Source: Gari tellinella (Eukaryota > Mollusca > Bivalvia > Cardiida > Psammobiidae). From it: a DNA stretch of 64,000 bases. Positions 33,701 to 46,217 of this stretch are shown one piece after another; position 1 is the first letter of the stretch, and every line of letters starts with the position of its first letter. The translations under genes and the position numbers were made by a program. The stretch covers positions 46,995,550-47,059,549 of the forward strand of contig OV277864.1 of NCBI GenBank assembly GCA_922989275.2, written 5' to 3'. The notes beneath the pieces were generated by a model that saw only the letters and a program-made list of their open reading frames with translations, did not search any database and was not told where the DNA came from.

Positions 33701-33949
33701 TCAATTCAAATAAGGATTCAAGGCCACTCTTGTGAAGAAACTGATATAAGTGTCAAACAATTAAGTTTCTTGTTATATTTGGATCGAAACCTTTGCAAAT
33801 TTTGACGCGAGTGTAGTCGCTAAGGGTTAAATAACACATGCTATTGAAGAAAGAATTTCAGACAAATCAAATCGAGCAAAATGTTTCAGATGCGTTATTT
33901 GTATTAGTAGGTCAAAACAGTCTATTACAGCCACTAAATTGTGTAAATT
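30783..33949. other. No gene; two decayed Core-1 hairpins
   Basis: Core-1 traces lie at about 32740-32815 (AACAGTTTGGATCCTTATCA) and 33325-33385. The plus-strand frame at 31360-31674 (104 codons) has an ATG and no internal stop, but no motif I recognise and no nearby copy. Confidence 0.4.
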
Positions 33950-34155
33950 ATCAGGTGTTTACGAAAGGTGACTGCTTAAAGCAAGGTGACAGTAAACAGA
34001 AAGCTCCAAAAGCTTTAAAACAAGGTAACAGTAAAACAGAAAACACCTTTAGGAGCTTTCTGTTTTACTGTTATCTTGTTTTAAGTTGTAAAGGTCTTTT
34101 ATACAATCAATTAGCCTATGTTTTAGTGGTTGCAAAAGAAGGATTGACTGTATAT
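33950..34155. repeat. Family F MITE with a doubled Core-2 arm
   Basis: TTAAAGCAAGGTGACAGT and, 50 bases later, AAAACAAGGTAACAGT are two copies of the left arm. One right arm (GGAGCTTTCTGTTTTACTG...) follows. The right end, GTGGTTGCAAAAGAAGGA, then TGTAT, is a worn F end. Confidence 0.6.
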
Positions 34156-34718
34156 ATGTTTAGAGGCCAATGTGTAATACTAAGACTCAGATATTTCTCA
34201 AACTAAATGGTATGTTATCAGAATGATATGCTAAATATTTACAAGGTTTGGTTTTTATTTCTTATTCAATCCTTTCAACGTTCAGACTGATTACATGGGC
34301 ATATTCAAACATTTTAAAACCATACTAGAAACTGAAGATATCGGTGTAAATTTAGGTTTAAACTATCTAAAATTCATATCGATATTTTAAATCTAAGCAA
34401 TGTAACAAAATGATACTTTTAAGCAGCCGAAATAACGACAGACATTACGTCAGAAGTATATATCATCATGTATTTGAACTTCATAAATCACAAGGGCAGA
34501 CCAAATTCAGATTGAACAGTTGATGAAGCCTATATTTTATAAGATTGCAAATGCATATGCAATTTTGTTATTTTAAAAATCAGACACGAAATGAAGGTAT
34601 GTTTTCTTTTCCTATTGTAAAGGATAACTTTAATTATAGATGATAGTCGGCGATTGCGAATTGCCTGACCAGTGTATTTAATAACGATTTAAATTAAACT
34701 GCTTTTTATAAAATATGT
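34156..34718. other. No gene seen
   Basis: AT-rich unassigned sequence. Confidence 0.4.
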
Positions 34719-35649
34719 TTAAGGTGTCTTGATAGCTTTAAAACTGCAAAAATTGTGTTTTTAACCTTTTTTTCCGATTTTGATAGCCGACATTTTGTTC
34801 TACATTTTACCAAAATCTCCCAAACCAAACCAAACGCATTACACGGCTATCTGATCAATAAATCACACCTCATTAAGCACTCCGAGTCCAGCCACGTGAC
34901 CAGCTAGCGGCGTTCTCCAGCTGCTGTTGCGTGATTTATGGGTTTCGCATGTTAAAATCATTATTGAATTATGATTGGTATATTTTATTAAGGGTGGAGC
35001 TTAGGAAAATCGCTTACGAAATATGTGTCTTCTTATTGTTTGCAACAAAAAGGACACAGTTGAACCCCGGGGGTATTCGCACTGTGTCAGACAGTCAAAA
35101 TGACACGCTTATCAGTTAATTGACGATTTCTGCACCTCCTTATTTCCAGACACGCCGCATGTTTGAACAACGATTGTGTTCGCGGTTGGGGTCCGATTTT
35201 CATGCGGTTTAAAGCAGATGAAAGGGTATTATCTTCTCGAGGGAACAGTGTCTCAGAATGTTGATGAGGTTCTCCAACTGTTCACAGCAAATCATTACGT
35301 AATAGAAATAGACTTTAAACGGTAAAATAACTTTGATATTACATAATAATAGTTGGAAGGGGAATTTTAAAAATCTGAGACACGTATCCCTAGATATGTT
35401 AATGAAGTGTATTATGGGCAATTTTAAAGGCGTTTCAAATTAAGACGGCTTTGAAATCGCTGTTTGAATTTTTTTTAAATTTGTCTTATAAAATCGTAAA
35501 CAAATAAATTATTTTTTTAAAAAAGACATTTTGTGGTGACATGTGTACCACTAAAACCATTCAGCTATAAAATGGGGGAATAAATTATTAATCATGATGA
35601 TAAATAAGAAAAATCCGCTTGCAGTATCAAAGCTATCATGCTACCTTAA
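34719..35649. mobile_element. M1, second copy
   Basis: The ends TTAAGGTGTCTTGATAGC and GCTACCTTAA match the copy at 29310. Here the next sequence after the right TTAA is not M2, which shows that M1 and M2 are separate elements. Confidence 0.85.
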
Positions 35650-35761
35650 ATCGATCGCTTAAAACTGTATTCTACCCTTGTTGTTGAGATAGTTTGTATC
35701 TTCAAACAATGACAAACTTATTCAAAAGGCATCTGTTAAATATTTGATATCTCCTGTTACT

Positions 35762-35965
35762 TTAACCCTTCACCGCCATGAGCTAGATATTTCCATTTGC
35801 AAACAGTTTTAATCCTGATCGGATACAGTGTAACGTGTTTGCATTAATATCACCATTTCTTCAAGCAAATCAAAAGGGAACATACTTTGTACCAAATTGC
35901 AGACGATCAAGTTTTAGCAGATGTTAGATTTAATTGTAACATTCATAGTTTGGCAAGGAAATGAT
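35762..35965. repeat. Family B fragment
   Basis: It starts TTTAACCCTTCACCGCCATG. The Core-1 left arm reads GCAAACAGTTTTAATCCTGA, and TTGCAGACGATCAAG follows. The right arm is lost. Confidence 0.5.
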
Positions 35966-36593
35966 TAAATAGACGTTATATGCTTCATTGTGAAACATAC
36001 TATTATACTTCTTACGGACAAAAAGACCGACGAAAACAATTATAATATCATCGTATCTATCGCGAGAGAGCGTAACAATAATAATCGAAACATATGTAAT
36101 GCAGCAAGAGATTCAGTATCGTAAATGTATCACTCAAATCTATTGTTGAGACAAAGCACCTATACGAAATAATTTCATTACACTAGTCCCTTGTATCTGG
36201 TTTCTATTATGACGATTGTTGTGTTAACAGTGCATTGCCAGATCTAATCGTTAGCTGCCGATTATACACCCAGCCAATCTCTGGCTGTCTACAATAAATT
36301 AAATTGCCACGAAAGAGATTGTAGATCCGATATCACCAATGTATTACTGGTATCTAGTAGACTAAATAGTAAATAATCATAAGTGAATGCGTATAACGAT
36401 TAAGAGAAAGAACAAGACCCTCCCTGTTGTTAATTTGCTACACTCTTTAGTCTTGCTTTGTACAACGTGTATAGCATTGCCATTTGCCGTGGCAATGACG
36501 CAATCAGCGAAGCACCTATGCATTTACGTATTCGGAATGTTGCTGACTGATATGTCGAACAATTGAAAAATATTGTTTGCAAATACAGTCGAA
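35966..36593. other. No gene seen
   Basis: Unassigned sequence. Confidence 0.4.
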
Positions 36594-36882
36594 CTTCGAT
36601 ATGTCGAATTCGGTTTTGTCGAACATACCCGTATTTCAAAGTTAGAACGTGGCTCAGCCACGTTTTAACTTTGAAATATGGGTATGTTCGACTTAACAGA
36701 ACAGAACAAAACAGAACAAATGTTTTATTTGACTTGAGCATACAAACTCATCATCATAACATATATACATAATAGCATAAAAACTGATGGTTCTACAATT
36801 AATGAAATAATGCAGTTCATATGTCGAACTGTAGGATAGTTTGAGTTAAACAAGTTCGAGATATCGAATCTCGACTCTACTG
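36594..36882. mobile_element. MITE with TCGAAC/TTCGAT ends and internal hairpin
   Basis: The left end TACAGTCGAACTTCGATAT is inverted, imperfectly, at the right (ATATCGAATCTCGACTCTAC). A 75-nt hairpin at 36618-36692 has the arms GTCGAACATACCCGTATTTC and GAAATATGGGTATGTTCGAC and the tip CGTGGCTCAGCCACG. CAGAACAGAACAAAACAGAA, a short simple repeat, follows. Confidence 0.65.
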
Positions 36883-37858
36883 GTTTCGTATATATTTAGT
36901 ACCTTCAATTTTAAGCCTGGTTATACTTATACTTTTTAACAGGTACGAGTAAATCGGCGTCTGCTTAAGAACAAAACTGTTTACCACTCAGGTCGATATG
37001 TTTTCTTAAAAGGTGCATAAAGTATAGTTTGTAATACACTCACGGAACTTAAAATCTGTGCAGTGGGAAAAGCTTTCTAAATAATAGAATAACAATCCAA
37101 TTATATATGGACTTTGTTATTGTGTTATTTTAAACATCAATCTAACATTTTATAAAAGTTATTAAAGTGTGATGTCAATCAAGATTGTACTGCCAGGCGT
37201 TTTTGTCATTAAGGCAATTTGACGAGTTTGACGTCAGAATGGGACGTACAGTAGGACGGATTCAAAATTAGCGTAATCTCTTTCGCACTGTCCTCGGGCT
37301 GATAAGACGAATGTTTTGAGCGTAAAGTTTGAAGACTGAAAATGATGACGCACATGTGTAACGGGAATGTACGTATCTTGTCGACGTTACGTTAATAGCG
37401 ACATCCCTTGTCGCAGGTTCTCGCGAGCATTGCCAAATTGTCGATACGTCTCGATAATGACTACATGATGTTACGATGAAGACCAGACTGTCCTGCAAAA
37501 TCACTTTTTCTGCATTCCAACCTCTAATATGCAAACTGAACGTAAACGCGCATTTTCAGATAGCCGTGGCATGGTCGATATAACAAAGTTTACTTGTTTT
37601 TCCATGGATTTACTCCCGTGTACATTGAAAACGTGTTGCATCTACCGTACAAATGAGTGTACTGACCAATTTATGCCAAAATAGACAAACGTCTTTTGAC
37701 ACCCAAAAGTAACGTTAATTTAACAAAAAGGATAACCAACAAATTCTACACACTTTATTCAACTGTATGAACCGTCTTTACGTGAGCTAATTGAAAACGT
37801 TTACATTTAAAATAAATTTCAACAATGCACAGTTTTTAAATTCCGTGAGTATATATAA
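36883..37858. other. No gene; CpG-richer patch
   Basis: About 37195-37560 has clearly more CG dinucleotides than its surroundings (GTCGACGTTACG, TCTCGCGAGC). I cannot link it to a gene or repeat. Confidence 0.4.
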
Positions 37859-38105
37859 ATGAGCCGTGCCATGACTGACAAAACCTGCCTTATTGCATTA
37901 CAATATTGTACAAACCAAGCACCGTTATCACCAAGGTTCTGTATCTGAGTTTGGTCTACACTGCCAAATACCGTATAATACACAGCTAAATAAAATGCTT
38001 TAGATGCATGTGGGTGTCAAACAGGGAAGGTCAGGACCAACCGCCATACCCTTGATCTACACTGTTTGCAATGCAATAAGTCAGGTTTTCTCATGGCATC
38101 TAATG
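37859..38105. mobile_element. Family I MITE
   Basis: The left end ATGAGCCGTGCCATGACTG and worn right end TTTTCTCATGGCATCTAATG are inverted. The body matches the copy at 50108, including AAGCACCGTTATC and GTCTACACTGCCAAATA. Its central hairpin is damaged. Confidence 0.7.
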
Positions 38106-39107
38106 CCGCTGATTATATTATTGTGCAAATGTAAATTATTTATAAGTACAATTTCATTGAAGCTTATGTTTGCAGTAGATCTTTGTGTGATCGACTAATG
38201 ACAAGCTATGAATGTTGACTTGTACAGATATGGTTATCAAATATCTGACATGGTTTGAAACCTATGTAGGAAGTTAAAGATAAAGTCATGTATAAGTTAA
38301 TTCGATGTTTGTATAATTTTTACTCATATCGCTGTACACGCGGCAATGTTTTTGGCCATAGCATCTCAAAAGTGCACCTTTGTGTCTATGACTGGTAATT
38401 CGTATTTCGTCTATGAAAGTTAAAGATAATTTACAATGTTTGTGCCTTCGTCTCAGTTAGATGCAAACTGTTTTCTAAATTGTCCAACAATTGCAAACAT
38501 CGTGCTAAAGTTTAACGTCATAGTTGACTTGCGAATGTTCGTTTTCCTATCGATAGCATCGGGAAACATTTGAACTTAATATTATATTAATTTCATATAT
38601 TACAGGATCGTTAATCTTCCATCTACTAGTTTAGTCTGTTATCAATACCAGATAGCGAATAGCAATATCCTCTGTCTCACCTAAATCCAATATGCTTAAC
38701 ATTTTCATCTCGATTGTTTCCCAAAATACATGTGACGTTACGACCTAAGTAACTGCCACACTGTTTGGAACCCGGTAAGAGGTCGCATTTCTAGGCACTG
38801 GTCTGAATTGTCTGGGAATGCCAGTAATGTCGTGCTGGCCGCTAAAAATGAATCAGAAATGTTTCGATTATAATTAAAAGCGTTCAGCAGCTCAATAAGC
38901 CATGTAATCTTGCATAACATGCGGCTACGTTTCCTATAAACAAACATAAGCTGTGAAACAGCTGCGAAACGTTCCTTGCACCCCACATTTCAACAAGAAA
39001 CCACAGAATGTATCTAATGAACCATACATATTATCAGGAATACTTTAGCTTCAAATTTAATAATTTCTTTTAAATTTCAAATGTATATTACGTTAAACAG
39101 TTACTTA
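38106..39107. other. No gene seen
   Basis: The minus-strand frame at 38738-38986 has no recognisable motif. Confidence 0.4.
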
Positions 39108-39290
39108 GTATTGAAAACAGAGTGTTGCTTAAAGCAAGTTGAAAGTAAAGCAAGTTGTACAATAAGGCGAATCATGTTTTTTCAGTATTGTATAAGCTAA
39201 CATTTGCAAGACTATAGAAACTATTTAAAAATTTCGTATGATACATATTCATGACTGTATAAATCTTAACAATTTAATTTGATTTAATTT
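39108..39290. repeat. Family E fragment, degenerate
   Basis: TTAAAGCAAGTTGAAAGTAA forms half of a Core-2, followed by TTCATGACTGTATAAAT of the E right flank. Confidence 0.45.
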
Positions 39291-39343
39291 AATTGATGAA
39301 TAGCATGCTGCTTTAATTCCTTTTAGTATCACAGTGATATATT

Positions 39344-39593
39344 TACAGTGGAGAATCTGTTATTCTTTCCCGTTTAAACGCAAACGTACGCAAACGCAAA
39401 ACACTAAAACGAAGAAAAGTACAACTTTTTGACAATTCTGATAATTCATCTTTATCTTGGTGGCAAACAGTTTGGAGCCTGATCAGACGCCGGGTTACCC
39501 GGCGTCTGATCTGGCTCCAAACTGTTTGCAGCGAAAATAATTGTTTTAGCGTAAACGCGTTTATTGGGAAAGAATAACAGATTCTCCACTGTA
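39344..39593. mobile_element. Family A MITE, intact (reverse orientation)
   Basis: TACAGTGGAGAATCTG and CAGATTCTCCACTGTA are the ends, 250 bp apart. The CGTTTAAACGCAAACGTACG side comes first, opposite to the copy at 16709. The Core-1 hairpin lies at about 39463-39529. Confidence 0.9.
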
Positions 39594-40495
39594 CAGCAGA
39601 AGTATTTTGTTTTAATAAGTTTGAATACCTCATTTTGTGTTTAGTTTTGTGATGACGAACACTCATATGCAGATTTCTGTCCGGTGCCTTATATATAAAA
39701 TTCTATGTTTAAATCTAGATGATGGAAATAATACAAATTCCTACAGGGGTTGTCTACATCACCTGTATATTGCTATTGAGTGCTGATTGCATCTATTTCT
39801 GTCAATGAGTAAATTGATCATAAGGCGCTAATACGGAGACATGTTAACACATCCTATTGAGTTTCTGAGCAGAAATATACATTGTTCTCAGTTTATACTT
39901 GTAATATAGATCTAGTACTCGTATTTACCATAGCTGTAGGTATCAAGGTTTTTTCATGTACATTTCATAAAGTGACTTTTCCCAAAAGTATAATTATGTC
40001 CTTGCCTAAAGCCACAATGTCTTCAATGCTTTTAGTGTACATGTGTAATGACAGATCTGCCGAATAAACATGCCAGCACGGAATACAAACATTCATTTTT
40101 TTATCTACATTTCTCTGATGAAGCATATAGCAATATCATCGTCCACGTGCAATGTGATTTCATTCTAGTATAGCTTGTTTGGTGGCTATGGAAACTAACG
40201 TTTTCATAAGTATCTCTTTAACTACAATATAAAATGTCATCTAACTTTACACATAATTTACGACTAACAAAACCAAACAGAAACAATATTTTGCGAAATT
40301 TAAAATTGGTCAATATAATGCCTTTGCCATTAACCCTCCTTGGTAAAATATAGCTTTCTAAAGAGTATTTTTTTTAAAGAGTATTGTTAGTCCAATAAAT
40401 GGACCAGGCTCCAAGGAATAAAACTAGGTTGAGGGTATGTATGAATGTTATATTTAGCTGTCAACCATATATGTTAGATTATTTCAAACAATAGA
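39594..40495. other. No gene seen
   Basis: Unassigned AT-rich sequence. Confidence 0.4.
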
Positions 40496-40791
40496 TTAAC
40501 CCTGAATTCGCTGAACGTGGTGTCTGCTTTGCAATTGTCGAGTGCAAAAAGTAAAGTTTACATTTTACACTTTTCATTTTAAACTTGAAAGGAACAGCAC
40601 ATAAACACGAGTGACAACCCGATTGGATTCAGACGCTGCGTTTCGCGGCCTCTGATCTGGATCCAAACGGCTTGACACATATTTGCAAACAGTTTGGATC
40701 CAAATTAGACGCTGCGTTATGCGATGTCTGATCTGGATTTAATTTAATTTCAAATTGTAATCAAGTCACGATCGGCAGGGTAAGGATTTAT
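40496..40791. repeat. Family B MITE (reverse) with two tandem Core-1 hairpins
   Basis: It starts TTAACCCTGAATTC and ends near CGGCAGGGTAAGGATTTA, a worn B end. Two Core-1 hairpins stand side by side, at about 40618-40672 and 40685-40745. Most B copies have one. Confidence 0.6.
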
Positions 40792-41059
40792 TAGAAATAA
40801 AGTTCTTAAACTTAAATAATTTGTTGGTTGTATGATAAAGTCATGCTTTTCTACCAACGTTTTCCTGTTGACATTGACCTTTTTAAACTAAAACTCCAAT
40901 TCATTGAATATTTATAGCATGGTTCTCAAATATTTATACTGTAATGGTTCTTGATGTAACACTTTTATTCTTCGAAAACATGTTGGAATATGATCCCTTT
41001 TACAAAACTGATAAAACTGTCCTTTTGGCGAAGTGCTTTGCGGTTTTCCTTGTGATTTA

Positions 41060-41218
41060 CTATACTGTATAAAGACAGGTGGCAGCTTAAGACAAGGTGA
41101 ACGTAAACTCAAGGAACTTTCTTTTGTACTCTCTTTTTGCGTTAAGCAGCCACTTGTCTTTAACACCTAATAAGGAATGTAAATTAAGTGGTCGCAATAT
41201 AGAGGTTTTACTACAATT
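41060..41218. repeat. Family F MITE, partial
   Basis: AGACAGGTGGCAGCTTAAG, a worn Core-2, AGCAGCCACTTGTCTTTAA and the end GTGGTCGCAATATAGAGG are in F order. Confidence 0.55.
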
Positions 41219-41413
41219 ATTCATGACAGATTTACATGTAGTGGGGAAAGCATACGTTTCACAGGCAAATCTTGTCGAGCCATGCAATTTACTCTGCATG
41301 TTTGTTTACCTTATTCGTATATAGATGATGACATGACCTTTGTAGGTAAATTTAGTAACAAAATCATGTGTTTTTCCGTTTTGGTATGTTTAATGTATAA
41401 CACTCCTCCCAAA

Positions 41414-42686
41414 TTAGAGGTTGCAATGAACGTCCAAATCCTCCAAAAATTATAGCCTAAATAAAAAACCTGCTGAAATTGTTGCATTTTTGAGAAAAAT
41501 ATATTCTACTGAAAACTCTAAAAATTAGGAACATTCATTTCTGCAAGGGTATGAGGGAACATTGAAACGGTTTTTCGTAATTGTTTTCATTTTTGTATGA
41601 AACATGACACATTTGACAAAACTTTTTTTTTCCGGAACAACCAAACCACCTAAATAAAAATTAAAGTTTATCTTGCGATACAAGGCGTGAATTCTTTGCT
41701 TGAAAAGTATGTTTACTCTATCTAAATATATCCATTGGAATAAGGTCCGTAACTAAAGTTGGTAATTTTTGTGGCCAACCCGATTCGTTGTATATTTGTA
41801 GTTTGCTATTTTTCACCTATGCTAAACATGTGTAAACTATACATGTATAATACAAAGATATAACTAAATGTATGGGCCCGATGCTTCAATTTCAAATAAC
41901 ATTACGGCTTTGTTTGAGCGACATATTCAAAGGAATAATTATTGTTTTCATAAGCAATTAAGTAGCTACACGTGAATACGTCTTGCAGTGCCCCGGCAAC
42001 TGTTGGTACGTTTATTTTATGACTTTAATGTACATCAGTTACATCCGATATTCGATATAGTCATAAACATTAAAGATGAGGTCGAATAATAGACAGTAAT
42101 ATATTGACTACAGCCTGTTGAAAACAAAATTTTATGAAATATCACGTCGTGGCAATACATACGCGAAAAATCCAGGTGCCAAATCGCGGGCATATAACAA
42201 AACTCGTACTCATGCAATTCAACAGGATCATTATCTTATTGCCAAACTTCACGGGAAATGCAAATTAGGTCTGAAATAAGGACACTTAAGACACAGAGTT
42301 ATTATTTAACTGTCCTTTTGTTGTGTATTAACCTTTTCGGCCAAGCGCTAGTTATACCAACATATTCATCAATCGTAGTACGGTATTTAATGTATAGAAT
42401 ATCAGATACATTCTGCGCTACATTATATGTTAATATATTTCTTGATATAAGATTCTAGAATAACATATATCTAGTAGAAGTAATGAGCTGTATACCCATT
42501 TGCCTTTATAGCAGTATTTCGGTTTGAATATGAAGTTATATGTAATGCTAATGTTTAATGAGACCATTGTCTCGCAGCCCAAATATTTCGAGAAAATGAA
42601 TGATATTTGTTAGGTAACGAGGCTTTTACTTAGTTATTAAATATCATGGCATAATTATTCAGTCTAACGTTCATTGCAACCTCTAA
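41414..42686. repeat. 20-bp perfect inverted repeat 1.27 kb apart
   Basis: TTAGAGGTTGCAATGAACGT at 41414-41433 is exactly inverted at 42667-42686. The content between is AT-rich, with no transposase frame. It could be the terminal repeat of a DNA transposon relic, or two F-like end fragments (F ends also have ATTGCAACC). Confidence 0.5.
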
Positions 42687-42864
42687 AAAAACGAAAAGAC
42701 TCTGAAATCCAGAAAACTATAACGGTTACAACCATTTGTTTAACTCGTATACCTCAAACACTGTTAATGGAAAATTCAAATTTCAATTGAAGTTAAGTCT
42801 ATTTTGACCGTTTAGAGTTAATTTTAACAATACCTGTGTATTGCAAAATGATCATTAGTGCATA

Positions 42865-42918
42865 CCTTGATCAGAGGGCTCCTGCTGGATCCCTCTGATT
42901 AGGGTCTACATTGTTTGC
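42865..42918. repeat. Core-1 hairpin of D type, fragment
   Basis: TTGATCAGAGGGCTCCTG and GGATCCCTCTGATTAGGG pair, followed by TCTACATTGTTTGC. No clear element ends. Confidence 0.55.
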
Positions 42919-43168
42919 AAATGAAACGTGTACTATTCATTTCTACACCTTTTTGTTATTGACGAGTAAACTCTACGCCATGGTTGACCAATTGTGTGTC
43001 CCCACACAATATATAACGAAAGGGCATATAAAGCTTATGCGACAGATTGTTGCGTATTTCAGGTAGGCCAAGGTCGAACTTTTCTGATCTTAGCGGTACT
43101 CCATGCAAAATCCTCAGGAATATATGCTGGTGCCATCCAGTATACCATAGAATCCATTAATCATACCA

Positions 43169-43345
43169 TTAACCCTCTACTCACCAGAGTTTATTTTCTG
43201 TTTCAATCCTTCCATCGACAAAATTTACATTCCCGTCTGAATGACTAAAGTTATATCGAAACGAATTTGAAACAATTTGGTTTCAGAGCAGGCGCTGCAT
43301 TAAGCGGTGTTTAATCTGGGCCCAAATTGTTTGTAAAGTCGACTT
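43169..43345. repeat. Family B-like fragment with Core-1
   Basis: TTAACCCTCTACTCACC at the left. The hairpin at about 43266-43333 is decayed (GGTTTCAGAGCAGGCGCTGC with GCGGTGTTTAATCTGGGC). Confidence 0.45.
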
Positions 43346-43696
43346 TAGTTTTGATGGCATACTAAAATGAATTCCATTCTCATAGTCAGAGTTTATGTGC
43401 AAGTAAGACAAACCGTCTGTATTTCCTTGCAATCATCGATTATGGTAAAATTATGCCTCCCTAGTCATAAGATAGTGTTGAAATAAGGTTTACATGAGTA
43501 ATGTTGCGATATGGAAAATGTTTTTCGTTGAATAACACAAGCTACTCTCAGAATTTTACAGCATACTGATTCCCCCTGGTTATTGTAACCCTTAGTCGTT
43601 TGAATCGTATGGTAACATTTGTTACAGCATTTGTAAATTGTTTAAATCCAGATGAGAGCACATTGGTGTCTCATCCGGATCAAGTTAGTCTGATAA

Positions 43697-43823
43697 ATTG
43701 GGACCCGTCTTGCGAGATCGTACGACAAAAACGGTCGTAAGTCAAACTTTAGAATACATCTAATAGATAATAGTTGGGATTTGTAGAATCTAACATACAC
43801 TATTTGTCGTACGACGGACCCCT
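43697..43823. mobile_element. Family J short element
   Basis: GGGACCCGTCTTGCGAGATC on the left is inverted at the right as GTCGTACGACGGACCCCTG. The block AACGGTCGTAAGTCAAACTT is shared with the longer copy at 51046. Confidence 0.65.
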
Positions 43824-43899
43824 GATGAAATAAGAACTGAATATGAAGAATGTCTAGCGATGGCAAAGATTCAGACAAATACACTTTGCACAGATAATG

Positions 43900-44113
43900 T
43901 TAACCCTTTGCCTGCTGGTCGCGACTTTACTGATATTTTGCAAACAGTTTGGATCTAGATCAGACGCCGCGTAACGCGGCGTCTGATCTGGATCCAAACT
44001 GTTTGGCACTCGTTTTTAGGATTTTTTACTTAAAAATTGTATAAATCTATCTTTAACAAATTTTGCAGACGACAATTTCGAAGAAGACGATATTGCCACA
44101 GGATAAGGGTTAA
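43900..44113. mobile_element. Family B MITE, best-preserved copy
   Basis: The ends are TTAACCCTTTGCCTGC and AGGATAAGGGTTAA. A near-perfect Core-1 hairpin at about 43941-44007 has the outer arm CAAACAGTTTGGATC and the inner stem GACGCCGCGT/ACGCGGCGTC. The right side has TTTTGCAGACGACAATTTCG and GACGATATTGCC. It is 214 bp long. Confidence 0.9.
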
Positions 44114-44140
44114 CTGCAGTTGTCACATGTTAAAGACATT

Positions 44141-44345
44141 TGTAACCCATTCACTGCCATGATGTCATCAATTTAAAACAATTGTCGTCTGCTTTCAGTT
44201 ATCACAAATACGTTTCAGGTATTTTGACTTAAGAAATATTGAAATAAGTGTCAAACAGTTTGAATCCCGATCGGACGTCACTGATCAGGATCAAGACTGG
44301 CTGCAAATAATAATTGTACCCGGGGTAAGGCAGTGGATTGGTTAA
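44141..44345. mobile_element. Family B MITE (reverse), diverged
   Basis: GTAACCCATTCACTGCCATG at the left and GTGGATTGGTTAA at the right. AATTGTCGTCTGCTTTC is the B block in reverse. The Core-1 has a shortened stem. Confidence 0.6.
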
Positions 44346-45654
44346 TTGTATAGTTATTTTTAAATTATTTTATACTAAATATGAGAAAGCATATATATAA
44401 ACAATATGAGCTTCTTGAATTGTAATCAAACAATCTGTTTCTACAATCTTTTTATTCTGCTTCTAAATTATTGCCTGCATTAATTTCTTAAAGTTAGCCG
44501 TTTTTTTTGTTTTTGATGAAAGAAACATCAAATAGAAAAAGAAACAGCTTGATCCTGATCACGCATCGCTTTTACTGGCATCTGGTCTGGATTTTAACTA
44601 CATTGATTTTGCAAAATTGATTTAATTAGTGATCAGCAATCAACGAGCTTATTACTGCACATGTCAAACCTGCTGCTATCCTTCAAGGGTGTATCCATGT
44701 CATGAATTTAAGAAATTTTCAAAGTATATGAAAACACTTTATGATGGTTTTGTATTGAAGAGCTATTTAAGATGAATGCAAAATAGAAAAAGTGTACATT
44801 TTGGTGAACAACAGTTGGCTCCATTGGCCATGTAAAATTTACCCCACCCACATTCTCTTATTTTGTCCTTTTCAAACAGCCCGCTTCAATAAAATCCATT
44901 TTAAATGAAAACAAATATGACAATTTGGTTTTGTGTTATTTATTTCCTATCTATGGTAGTGTTTCTTCATACACACACTAATGTAAGAAAATACAGGCAC
45001 CAAATGTGAAATTTATAAAGCTCTAAATATCATCGATTTGGTACTTTTTGTAAATTTTGTAAGGGGATATAACTCTTTTTACTTTAATAACTCAACATTT
45101 TCAACACTGACCTTTCAATTTCTTTTCATATTTTGAACTGCCTTAGCATTGACTTTCATTTGGTAGAATATAAGAAAAAGTTTAATACTAGAACTATTTC
45201 ATTTTCAAACTTTTTTACTTTTTCATCATAAAAAAAAAAATCTAATGAAATCATGCCCTATAAAAAGCATATTTTTGATATTCGAGGATCCATATTGTTC
45301 AAACCTAGTGCATGCTTTGTCTATATGTGAAAATACGACCATAAACATGAAATAAATAATGAAAACCAAAATTACCATGTTTGTTTTGTTTTGAAATAGA
45401 TTTTACTGAAGCTTGTACTCTGAATGGGTAAAATTTGAGAGAAAAATCCAAATTTGACATATATTTTTCAAATCGCTGTAGCTAAAAAAAAAAGACACCA
45501 CCATATATGTTTTTCTCCATTTTTTCATTCATCATAAATAGCTCTTCCAAAAAACAATGATAGAAAAACAGTTTGATACTTTAAAAAAAATCGCTTATGG
45601 GTTTGATCCACCCTTAAGCTTATGTTTTCGGTGGAATGGGCGACTAAACTCGAC
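44346..45654. other. No gene seen
   Basis: A weak Core-1 trace lies at about 44545-44610. The remainder has many T and A runs and no coding signal. Confidence 0.4.
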
Positions 45655-45725
45655 TTTGCAAACAGTCTGAATTCAGATCAGACGCTGTGTCACGAGTCCT
45701 CTGATCTGAACCCAAAATATTTGAC
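45655..45725. repeat. Core-1 hairpin, isolated
   Basis: GCAAACAGTCTGAATTCAGA and CTCTGATCTGAACCCAAAAT pair loosely. No element ends were found on either side. Confidence 0.5.
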
Positions 45726-46134
45726 ACAAGTATATACCGTAAAAATGAATTTATTTTCAAGAGAAGGAAATGTTTGCTATGTTCGCACTTATATTAAACT
45801 CGTATAGATGCTGATTATAATCCGCGAAAGTTTCCCAGCTTTCTATAGTTCTTTTTTGCCACAATTTTCGTGCAGAAAATATAGTCTCATTTTGCGTGGA
45901 GATACTAGTATCAGTGCGTTGTGTGACATATTTGGTCCAGATTATTCACAATGCTATTTCGTTTTCAACTATAATATAGAATAATGAATAATTTGATAAA
46001 TACCATCACTTCACCCCGAGTTTAAATACCTTTATATTGCACTTTGTCCAGATAGCATGCTTGTTTGCATAATACAGATACCTTGACCGTTTCAGTCTTA
46101 ATAACGCCAAATACGCGATTGCAAAACCGTTTAT

Positions 46135-46217
46135 TCTTACCAATACTATTGAAGCAGACGACAATATGGCGGTAAAGAGTAAATATCTCACGATAGATTT
46201 GATCATGAAAGGTTAAA
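46135..46217. repeat. Family B right-end fragment
   Basis: It matches the right end of the B copy at 2701-2947: GAAGCAGACGACAATATGGC, then TCTCACGATAGATTTGATCA and a worn GAAAGGTTAA. Confidence 0.6.

Noticed and set aside
39343..39666. 107-codon frame, similar frames at 25116 and 60318
   Set aside because: These are translations of the family A element, repeated because the DNA is repeated. The shared peptide LQTVWSQIRRRVTRRLIRLQ spans the hairpin and is not a protein domain.
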